Source of the DNA: JAIBCC01 sp963763855
GTDB lineage: Bacteria; Acidobacteriota; Blastocatellia; Pyrinomonadales; Pyrinomonadaceae
Length of the DNA: 64,000 bases
NCBI GenBank assembly: GCA_963763855.1
Contig: CAVXPU010000005.1
Location: forward strand, 1,922,001 to 1,986,000
Direction: 5' to 3'
Below the pieces are notes generated by a model. The model had not been told where the DNA came from and searched no databases. It was given only the letters and a program-made list of their open reading frames with translations. The position numbers were made by a program, and so were the translations under genes. Below are positions 9,714-16,396 of this stretch, one piece after another (position 1 is the stretch's first letter; every line of letters starts with the position of its first letter).

Positions 9714-10193
9714 TTACACCATCGTTCCTTTCGGCACCATTTTTTCTTCGTCAACAACATACGCCGAACCACTTTTGGTTACTTTCAGCCACGGCAAAGC
9801 CTTTGGTGCCGGACCTTTGCGAACCGTTCCATCGGTGGTAAAACCCGAACCGTGACACGGACAATCGAAGCCTTCCTTGCTGGTTTTGACGATGCAGCCA
9901 AGATGCGTGCAGATGGTTGAAATCGCATAAACGCCCTCGCCGTTCCGATAGACCGCGACATTTCGCCCAGCCGGAATAAATGCGTCGCCATCAGCCAACG
10001 CATCGGGCAGCGTCACGTTAAACTTCTTGGCGGGCGATGCCGAAACCGCCGCTTTTGGCAATTTCAACATCCCGAAGATCGAAAAAATAAACGCCGCCGC
10101 GGTTGCTCCGAGTGCCGCCAACCCTAGAAAATCCCGACGTGGTATCGGTTCGGGGTCGAATCTCGATTTTTCTTTACCTGCTTTTGTCGTCAT
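9714..10193 (-). CDS. Rieske 2Fe-2S protein
   Basis: A 159-residue Rieske subunit with CTHLGC and CPCHGSGF, which give the two Cys and two His ligands plus the disulfide Cys pair of high-potential Rieske centres. The N-terminus has a Tat-like RRDFLG motif followed by one hydrophobic helix serving as membrane anchor. The ATG at 10193 has GGAG about 7 bases upstream; a longer frame to 10250 overlaps a repeat element. It lies 3 bases before cytochrome b, so the two are translated together. It would pass quinol electrons to the heptahaem cytochrome or receive them from it. Confidence 0.93.
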   Translation of the reverse strand: MTTKAGKEKSRFDPEPIPRRDFLGLAALGATAAAFIFSIFGMLKLPKAAVSASPAKKFNVTLPDALADGDAFIPAGRNVAVYRNGEGVYAISTICTHLGCIVKTSKEGFDCPCHGSGFTTDGTVRKGPAPKALPWLKVTKSGSAYVVDEEKMVPKGTMV

Positions 10194-10214
10194 ATGAACT
10201 CCAAGGTTTTGTCG

Positions 10215-10281
10215 GTAGCGTTTGCGTAAGCGAATGCGTTTTCGTTGCAATCATGAACGCATCGGCTCACGCCGACGCTAC
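10215..10281. repeat. Short inverted-repeat element
   Basis: Arms 10215-10239 and 10257-10281 are imperfect reverse complements, sharing outer GTAGCGT and inner ATGCGT blocks. Each arm also holds its own small hairpin-like core (TTGCGTAAGC; CGGCGTGAGCCG). It fills the gap between the FAD oxidoreductase and Rieske genes and covers the oxidoreductase stop codon (10278-10280). Confidence 0.65.
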
Positions 10282-12191
10282 TGACTCGTCCAGCTTGTCA
10301 AAAAAGAAACTCTCTCCATCGTAATCGCTTCAACAGGACATCGCTTTTCGCACAAAGCACAACGGATACAGCGATCTTCGTCTTTCAAAATCGCCGAATT
10401 TTCATTCAAATCTGCGTCCATTCCAAGATTTTTTTCAATCAAATCAGTAACGTCTCCGCCGAATTCCAAATCCGCTAAAGATACCAGTTTCAAACATTTA
10501 GTCGGACATACATCGGCACATCCGCCGCACAAAACACATCGACTTCCATCAAAAACGGGTGTCACGCCGCAATCCAAACAACGCGAGGCTTCCCGCATTG
10601 CTTGTTCCGCCGTGTAACCTTTTTCAACCACATTTTCGGGATGTTCGAGCCTTTCTTCGGGATGAATTACGGGAACGCTGACCCGACGCAACGATTCGTA
10701 GCCGCGTTCGCGGGCGTATCGGTCAAGGACGATGTGTTTTGTCATCGTAAATGCTTCGAGATTCCTTTCCGTAAGATGTTGATAAATCGAACGAGCCGCT
10801 GCTTTGCCCGAGGCAACCGCATCAATCAAAAGGCGTGTTCCGTGTGCCAGATCTCCGGCGACAAAAACGTTGCTGGCAGTTGTTTGCAGTGTTTCCAGAT
10901 CAACTTTGAGCCAACCGTTTCCCATTCGCTCAACGTCGTTTCCGCCATCTTCTAAAAAATCGAGTTTTGGAGACTGCCCGACCGCCAAAAGAACTGTATC
11001 GCAGGCGATTATCTTTGTATCTTCATCATCATATAGGGGGGAGAACCGACGGTTTTCGTCATAAACGCGTAAGCATTTTCGGAAAGCTACCCCCGTGACC
11101 TTTCCGTTTTCATCGCGGACGATCTCCGTCGGTCCCCAGCCGTTTTGCCGTTCAACGCCTTCCTCGTCGCCTTCAACAATCTCAATTGTATCGGCGGGCA
11201 TTTCTTCGGCACTTTCGAGCGAAACCAAATAAACACGCGAGGTTTCAGATAATCGGGCAGCGGTGCGGGCAGCATCAAAGGCGACTTGGCGGACAACGGT
11301 TCGGGCAACGTCATATGCTACATTTCCACCCCCGATGACGACAATTTCACGCCCGACGCTTAATTCTTCGCCCAAAGAAACTGCCCGTAGAAGATCAACG
11401 CCTCCGTAAACTCCCAGCCCGTCTTCGCCTTTCAAACCCAAACTCCGCGAAGATTTTGCCCCGACCGCAATCAACACAGCCGCGTAATCTTGGCGTAATT
11501 TGGCAAACGAAATGTCTTTCCCAATCGTCACGCCGCACCTAATTTCTACGCCGAGGGCTTCGATCACTTTTACTTCGTTGGCAATCAAATCCCGCGGCAA
11601 ACGATATGCCGGAACACCAACCGCCAACATCCCTGCGGCAAGGGATTCAATTTCAAAAACCGTCGGCTTAAATCCCATCAAAGCCAAATCGTGAGCGGCA
11701 GAAAGACCCGCGGGACCCGCTCCAATAATCGCAATCTTTCCGCCGTCTGCCTTTTCAAATTTGCCATCGGTCGCCGAACGCAAAAGTGCCGCCATTTCTT
11801 CTGCATTGGCAGCAATCGGCGGCACAAAATTTTTAAGTTTTTCTAAGACTTCGTTTGGCGGATTCGCTTCAGGACCAGATATATCGCAGGCAAATCGTTT
11901 CAAAGCCCGAATCGAAACAGGACGGTCTTGTCCGACAAAAAATCCATCATCATTAACTTTTGGAACTTTTCCGCGTCGGCAGGCGATTTCGCAAGGGGCA
12001 CCGCAAACTCTGCCGCAGATTGAGGCAAATGGATTGGGTCCGCGGGCAATGAGATAGGCTTCTTCAAAATTTCCTTTTGCAATTGCACGGATGTAACCTC
12101 GTGCATCCGTGCGGACAGGACAGGCAACTTGGCAGGATATCAAGTTTTGTTGGTAGTCTTCGTTTGGAACGCTAACTTTTAAACGAATCAT
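10278..12191 (-). CDS. GltD/DPYD-like FAD and Fe-S NAD(P)H oxidoreductase
   Basis: A 637-residue flavoprotein. The N-terminus has Cys groups SCQVACP and CGRVCGAPCEIAC, as in the Fe-S domain of dihydropyrimidine dehydrogenase and the glutamate synthase small subunit. A Rossmann FAD site (IIGAGPAGLSAA) and a second NAD(P) site (VVIGGGNVAYDVA) follow. Two [4Fe-4S] motifs close the protein (CVLCGGCADVC, CIRCALCEKRC). The ATG at 12191 has AGGAA upstream; the frame extends to a TTG at 12221. As the first gene of the Rieske/cytochrome b operon it probably feeds or draws electrons between NAD(P)H and the quinone/cytochrome complex. It is not glutamate synthase: no large subunit is nearby. Confidence 0.88.
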   Translation of the reverse strand: MIRLKVSVPNEDYQQNLISCQVACPVRTDARGYIRAIAKGNFEEAYLIARGPNPFASICGRVCGAPCEIACRRGKVPKVNDDGFFVGQDRPVSIRALKRFACDISGPEANPPNEVLEKLKNFVPPIAANAEEMAALLRSATDGKFEKADGGKIAIIGAGPAGLSAAHDLALMGFKPTVFEIESLAAGMLAVGVPAYRLPRDLIANEVKVIEALGVEIRCGVTIGKDISFAKLRQDYAAVLIAVGAKSSRSLGLKGEDGLGVYGGVDLLRAVSLGEELSVGREIVVIGGGNVAYDVARTVVRQVAFDAARTAARLSETSRVYLVSLESAEEMPADTIEIVEGDEEGVERQNGWGPTEIVRDENGKVTGVAFRKCLRVYDENRRFSPLYDDEDTKIIACDTVLLAVGQSPKLDFLEDGGNDVERMGNGWLKVDLETLQTTASNVFVAGDLAHGTRLLIDAVASGKAAARSIYQHLTERNLEAFTMTKHIVLDRYARERGYESLRRVSVPVIHPEERLEHPENVVEKGYTAEQAMREASRCLDCGVTPVFDGSRCVLCGGCADVCPTKCLKLVSLADLEFGGDVTDLIEKNLGMDADLNENSAILKDEDRCIRCALCEKRCPVEAITMERVSFLTSWTSQ

Positions 12192-12291
12192 CTCAGTTTT
12201 CCTATCGACTCCCAGATTCAACTACTCACTGGCGAGCAAAAAACTTTACAATCTCAACTTTCAGTATTTTAATTATCTTTTTTAAACGAAA

Positions 12292-12307
12292 TATGATTTG
12301 AATCATA
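12292..12307. promoter_or_regulatory. FNR/CRP-type operator
   Basis: TATGATTTGAATCATA is a perfect 16-bp palindrome containing TGAT-N4-ATCA, the core of FNR/NNR-type sites. On the minus strand TAAAAT (12271-12266) is a plausible -10, which puts the start site near 12259 and the box centre about 40 bp upstream, the classic activating position. The Crp/Fnr regulator at 14834-15466 has the ETxxR recognition-helix pattern suited to TGA/TCA half-sites. It may also serve the divergent porin operon. Confidence 0.72.
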
Positions 12308-12365
12308 AATATAGGATTATTTCTCGATTAAGTTGTGTCTGTCGCTTGAAAACTTATTAGAAAGT

Positions 12366-12617
12366 TCTTGCAGTTTGGCTGCCTGATGCACAGAACGACT
12401 GCAACGCCGGTAGATTCGGAATTAAGTGTTTGTAAAGCGGGGAATAGCCTGACCGGCTGACTTGTATAAAAGACGAACGGACAACCGTTAACACCGTGGG
12501 TTGAACTGGAATACAGTCAATCTGCTTTTTATCGGATCGTAAGTATTTTCCGTCGTCGCAACCTTTTGCGGGTTAGTCTTTTATACGCAAAGGGGTGCAA
12601 GCGATCCTGTTAAATAT
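12366..12617 (+). other. Long structured 5' leader of the porin gene
   Basis: No ORF is supported in 12222-12617. The 250 bases before the porin start contain nested complementary pairs: TTGCAGT/ACTGCAA near 12368-12403, GCCGGT/ACCGGC near 12405-12456, an 11-bp pair GTATAAAAGAC (12464-12474) with GTCTTTTATAC (12576-12586), and inside it AACGG/CCGTT and a bulged TTGA-ACTG/CAGT-CAA hairpin. This nesting suggests a folded leader or small RNA. I could not match it to a riboswitch class I know. Confidence 0.45.
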
Positions 12618-14027
12618 ATGTCCAAAAAGAACTTATTATTGTCTATCATAATTATTTTCTTGGTATTTTCGATCTCGGCACAGACGACTCAAGAAGACGT
12701 GCAAACAAGAATCAAACAGCTTGAGGCACAAATACAGACGATTTTAGGTGAACTGGATAAACTAAAGAAATCGTCGGAAACTGCAACCGCAAAAGTGGAA
12801 ACGCCAACGACCTCAGCAACGCCTGAAAAACAAATTCAGACTGAGAAAATATCGGTAGGGCTTGAGCTTGGAAACGGCGTGAGAGTTGTTCCCTACGGCA
12901 CCATTTATTTCAATGCTTTTTACAATTCTGCAGGAACTAACAACGCCGATATTCCACTTTTTGCCGCTACTTCGGGCAAAGGAAATACGAGTATGAGTGT
13001 TCGCCAAACTCGTTTGGGATTGCGGATTGAAGGCGGAAAGGTTGGAAACGCAAAATTATCCGGCGTAGTGGAAGCGGATTTCTTCGGCGGTTCGCCCGCA
13101 ATCGCCATCGGTGAAAATTTCGGTGTTGTGCGAATCCGTTCTGCATTTGCAAAAGTTGATTGGAAAGATACGTCGGTAATTATCGGACAAGATTGGATTC
13201 CATTTGCTCCACAAAATCCCGTTTCAATCGCCGATGCCGCGATTCCGCAATTTGCCGCCGCCGGAAATAATTGGGCGAGACTGCCGCAAGTTAAAGTTGA
13301 ACAACGGGTTAGCAACGGCAAAATCGTCTGGCAAGGTGCAATTTTAGCACCGCAAACAGGCGATTCAAATTCCACCGCGAGCTTTTTACAGCAGCCAAAC
13401 TCCGGTGCATTATCGAAATTGCCCTTTTTTCAAACTCGCCTTTCGTTTAATGATAAAAATTGGTTTTCAACCAAGAAAGCGGGAAACATCGGCGTTTCGG
13501 CACATTACGGACGCTCGTGGGCTAGCTCGACAACGGCTCCGATTATCGAAGATGATGTTGATTCGTTTGGTGTCGCACTGGATTGGAATTTTCCGCTTCA
13601 CAAGCGAATTTCGTGGTCAGGCGAGACATTTTACGGACAAAATTTGGGTGGATTTCAAGCCGGAGTTTTTCAAAATTACAATACCGATTATGCGATCAGA
13701 CAAAATAATGTTTTGATTTCGAGCGGTGTTAAAGGAATTGAGACTGCCGGCGGTTGGACTCAGCTTGGAATCACTCCGAATATTGCCGATGATAAATTAA
13801 CTTTCTATGGCTCGATTGGTTTAGATGATCCGAAAAATTTGAGTTTGGTGAACACGCGAACAAGAGATTTTCGCAGTCGCAATTTCGCTTGGGCGTTTGA
13901 TGCGATTTATAAATTTACGCCGCAATTTCAATTTGGATTAGAGTTTCGACAATTAAACACCTACTATTTGATCAGCGGTCGCAAACGTGCAAATCATCTA
14001 AACTTTGGTGCGGCTTATAGTTTTTAA
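12618..14027 (+). CDS. DcaP-like outer-membrane porin
   Basis: A 469-residue outer-membrane protein: signal peptide (residues 1-21, ending SISAQ), a periplasmic coiled coil (about 25-52, QTRIKQLEAQIQTILGELDKL), a Ser/Thr linker, then a beta-barrel of alternating strands finishing in NFGAAYSF with a terminal Phe. Members of this group form trimeric channels for small anions or dicarboxylates. Its divergent position from the FNR-box operon suggests it admits the substrate of the periplasmic molybdoenzyme, but this is inference. Confidence 0.75.
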   Translation: MSKKNLLLSIIIIFLVFSISAQTTQEDVQTRIKQLEAQIQTILGELDKLKKSSETATAKVETPTTSATPEKQIQTEKISVGLELGNGVRVVPYGTIYFNAFYNSAGTNNADIPLFAATSGKGNTSMSVRQTRLGLRIEGGKVGNAKLSGVVEADFFGGSPAIAIGENFGVVRIRSAFAKVDWKDTSVIIGQDWIPFAPQNPVSIADAAIPQFAAAGNNWARLPQVKVEQRVSNGKIVWQGAILAPQTGDSNSTASFLQQPNSGALSKLPFFQTRLSFNDKNWFSTKKAGNIGVSAHYGRSWASSTTAPIIEDDVDSFGVALDWNFPLHKRISWSGETFYGQNLGGFQAGVFQNYNTDYAIRQNNVLISSGVKGIETAGGWTQLGITPNIADDKLTFYGSIGLDDPKNLSLVNTRTRDFRSRNFAWAFDAIYKFTPQFQFGLEFRQLNTYYLISGRKRANHLNFGAAYSF

Positions 14028-14029
14028 GT

Positions 14030-14467
14030 ATGTTTTGGAAAATCTTACAAATTGCGATTCCTTTTGTCTGGTTTGGCTTCGTCTGTGCAATTTCCTTTAT
14101 GGAAGCACCGCTCAAATTTCAGGCTCCAAATATTACAATTCCGCTTGGACTTGGCATTGGCTATATCGTTTTTCACACGCTCAACAAAGTCGAAATTGTG
14201 CTGTGTTTATTGCTAGCTGCTTCGTTTTGGCGAGCAAAACCAATCGGCAAATTTCCATTAAGTTTCTTTGGAATAATTTCGTTAATTTTGGTGGTTCAAA
14301 CGATTGTATTGTTTCCGTTATTAGATGAACGAACAATGAAGGTCATCGCCGGAACTGCCGAGCCGTTTTCAAATTTGCATATCTACTACATTATTTCGGA
14401 TGCAGTTAAAGTATTATTATTGTTAGCTTTAGGAAGTCTTATGACACGAGAAAGGATTAAATTATGA
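14030..14467 (+). CDS. Small integral membrane protein, unknown function
   Basis: A 145-residue protein with four predicted transmembrane segments (about 5-22, 40-62, 73-97 and 118-138) and a short basic tail. It starts 2 bases after the porin stop and ends overlapping the haemoglobin start by 4 bases (ATGA), so all three are one transcription unit. I recognise no catalytic motif. The link to a haemoglobin and a redox operon suggests a role in gas or nitrogen-oxide stress, but nothing in the sequence shows it. Confidence 0.75.
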   Translation: MFWKILQIAIPFVWFGFVCAISFMEAPLKFQAPNITIPLGLGIGYIVFHTLNKVEIVLCLLLAASFWRAKPIGKFPLSFFGIISLILVVQTIVLFPLLDERTMKVIAGTAEPFSNLHIYYIISDAVKVLLLLALGSLMTRERIKL

Positions 14468-14874
14468 CAGATATTGAAACTCGTCTGGATATCGAAAATT
14501 TGATGAAGGCTTTTTACACGAAAGCCTTAGACGATAAAACGATAGGGTATATTTTTACAGATGTCGCCAAAATAGATTTGGAACATCATTTGCCGATTAT
14601 CGTCGATTTTTGGGAAATGATTTTGTTTGGAACAGTCAATTTCCAAGAAAAATATGGACGCTCACCGATGCAAAAACATTTGGAGCTAAATGAAAAAGAG
14701 CCTTTGATTTCTGAGCATTTTACTCGGTGGCTTAAATTACTTTTTGAAACTGTTGACGAGCATTTTCTAGGTGAAAAAGCAGATTTGGTGAAGTTCAGAG
14801 CAAAGGCTATCGCGAACACAATGTACATGAAGATTAATCAAGATAATCACGGAGGAGTTCCGGTCGGTCGATAA
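14464..14874 (+). CDS. Group III truncated haemoglobin
   Basis: A 136-residue globin of the TrHbIII (Ctb-like) type. The helix-B FYTKALDD segment gives the B10 Tyr region; HFTRWLKLLFETVDEHF holds the proximal His (F8) in the typical HFxRWL context. TrHbIII proteins bind O2 or NO; Campylobacter Ctb belongs to the NO-stress regulon. Start overlaps the preceding stop (ATGA). Its 3' end overlaps the convergent Crp/Fnr gene by 41 bases. Together with the FNR-type operator it suggests sensing or handling of NO or low oxygen near the molybdoenzyme operon. Confidence 0.9.
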   Translation: MTDIETRLDIENLMKAFYTKALDDKTIGYIFTDVAKIDLEHHLPIIVDFWEMILFGTVNFQEKYGRSPMQKHLELNEKEPLISEHFTRWLKLLFETVDEHFLGEKADLVKFRAKAIANTMYMKINQDNHGGVPVGR

Positions 14875-15466
14875 ATATTTTCCCGCGAACAATTGTCAGC
14901 AATTCTTTTTCCGCCAGTTTTTTAACTGCTCGAATGGTTGTTTCGGTCGTCAAACCAGCCATATCTGCGATGTCTTGACGACGTAGATTTATTTTTACAG
15001 GAGTTGATTTTGAAAGCCTCAAGAGAATATTAATTATTCGATGTTCGGGAGAGGAATTAGCCAAATTATTAATCGTTTCTGCGGTTTCACGCATTAAACC
15101 GCACATTTTCTCAACAATAATTGAAGAAAACTCGTTCGATTCTTTCATCAATTTTTGAAAATTTTCACGAGGTAGAATTAAGAGCTTTGTATCTTCAACA
15201 ACAACGCAGGTTGCGGGAAACGGCTTGCCGTCCATTGCCGGAGGAATCGCAAATATTTCTCCACTCCCAAAAAATCCGATAATGAATTCCTTACCGATTT
15301 CAGGATATCGAACCATTTTCACTTTTCCCGACAAAACTATCGGCAAATATTCGCACTTTTCTCCTTCAGCAAAAATCACATCAGATTCATAAAATGTCTT
15401 TTTGTGACCGATTTTGTAAATTTTTTCGAGCAATTCAAGACTCGCTGATTCCAGGATCGGTTTCAT
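14834..15466 (-). CDS. Crp/Fnr-family transcription regulator
   Basis: A 210-residue regulator: cyclic-nucleotide-binding beta-roll (about 20-115), dimerisation helix (about 118-140) and C-terminal winged helix-turn-helix (RQDIADMAGLTTETTIRAVKKL). The recognition helix has the ETxxR pattern that reads TGA half-sites. The N-terminal Cys cluster of true FNR is absent, so it does not carry an FNR-type Fe-S cluster; a DNR/NnrR-like haem or another sensor is possible. Its start overlaps the panB stop by 4 bases (ATGA), so it is translated with panB. The likely target is the palindrome at 12292-12307. Confidence 0.9.
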   Translation of the reverse strand: MKPILESASLELLEKIYKIGHKKTFYESDVIFAEGEKCEYLPIVLSGKVKMVRYPEIGKEFIIGFFGSGEIFAIPPAMDGKPFPATCVVVEDTKLLILPRENFQKLMKESNEFSSIIVEKMCGLMRETAETINNLANSSPEHRIINILLRLSKSTPVKINLRRQDIADMAGLTTETTIRAVKKLAEKELLTIVRGKIFIDRPELLRDYLD

Positions 15467-16329
15467 TTCAAAATATTTTCCAATTCGACTTTCATTTCAT
15501 CCGTCAAACCATACGATTCCGCTTCGCTAGGGTAGTTTCCGTTTTTTACATCGTTTGTCCAATTTTTTATAGCATCATTCATTACTTCGCGAACATTTGC
15601 ATATTGGCGAACAAAACGGGGAAGTCTGCCAAAAGTCATCCCAACCAAATCATGCAGAACTAAAACTTGTATGTCACAATCGGCACCGGCACCAATCCCG
15701 ATAGTTGAAATTTTTACTTCTTTTGTGATTATCTCAGCGACTTCACGCGGAACGAGTTCCAAAACCATTGCAAACGCACCGGCTTCTTCCAAAAGTTTCG
15801 CATCTTCAATCAGACGTTTTGCCTGATCCGCAGTTCGTCCCTGAACGCGATAACCACCCAATTTATAAACACTTTGCGGCGTTAAACCTATATGTGCAAC
15901 CACCGGAATTTCTTCGTCAACCAGCCTTTTTACAATATCAACCCGATTGCGTCCGCCTTCCAATTTAATTGCTTCGGCACCACCGTGTTTCATCAAACGC
16001 AGAGCATTGCGAACCGTTTCCTCGGCTGAAACGTGATAAGTTCCATAAGGTAAATCGGCAATAACCATTGCTCGTTCGGTGGCACGCTTAACCGCTATCA
16101 ATGCAGAAACAATCTCATCGAGCGATACCGGAATCGTATTTCCATAGCCGTGAATAACATTCCCAATGCTATCGCCGACGAGAATCATGTCCGCACCCGC
16201 TTCGTCAACAATTTTCGCCGAAGGAAAATCATAAGCTGTCAGACAAACAAGCTTTTCGCCTCTTTCTTTTGCCTCGCGGATTGCCGGGAGATAAACTTTA
16301 CCCGGTTTATCGGGTTGTAAATAAGCCAT
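15463..16329 (-). CDS. panB: 3-methyl-2-oxobutanoate hydroxymethyltransferase
   Basis: A 288-residue protein of the usual PanB length. It transfers a hydroxymethyl group from methylene-tetrahydrofolate to 2-oxoisovalerate to give ketopantoate, the first committed step of pantothenate synthesis. Seen motifs: LTAYDFPSAKIVDEAGADMILVGDSIG (metal and substrate site), LPYGTYH, KLEGG, and AHIGLTPQSV. The coupling of a housekeeping biosynthetic gene to the Crp/Fnr regulator by an ATGA overlap is unusual. No panC or panD is in the window. Confidence 0.95.
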   Translation of the reverse strand: MAYLQPDKPGKVYLPAIREAKERGEKLVCLTAYDFPSAKIVDEAGADMILVGDSIGNVIHGYGNTIPVSLDEIVSALIAVKRATERAMVIADLPYGTYHVSAEETVRNALRLMKHGGAEAIKLEGGRNRVDIVKRLVDEEIPVVAHIGLTPQSVYKLGGYRVQGRTADQAKRLIEDAKLLEEAGAFAMVLELVPREVAEIITKEVKISTIGIGAGADCDIQVLVLHDLVGMTFGRLPRFVRQYANVREVMNDAIKNWTNDVKNGNYPSEAESYGLTDEMKVELENILK

Positions 16330-16352
16330 AATTTAGTGAAAAGTGATAAGTG

Positions 16353-16394
16353 AAAAGTGAAAAAATAGTTGTTCACTATTAGCTTTTCACTTTT
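16353..16394. terminator. Hairpin with GTGAAAAGTGA repeats
   Basis: AAAAGTGAAAA (16353-16363) pairs with TTTTCACTTTT (16384-16394), and AATAGT (16364-16369) pairs with ACTATT (16375-16380) around a 5-base loop. Further copies of AAGTGA lie at 16334-16352. On the minus strand it follows the S9 peptidase stop and ends in a T-rich tract, so it may terminate that gene. Confidence 0.5.
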
Positions 16395-16396
16395 AG

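Noticed and set aside
10278..12191. Glutamate synthase small subunit
   Set aside because: No large subunit nearby, extra C-terminal Fe-S motifs, and a place at the head of a Rieske/cytochrome b operon.
12366..12617. Known riboswitch (cobalamin, TPP, Moco or c-di-GMP)
   Set aside because: I compared remembered core motifs and found no convincing match; left as an unnamed structured leader.
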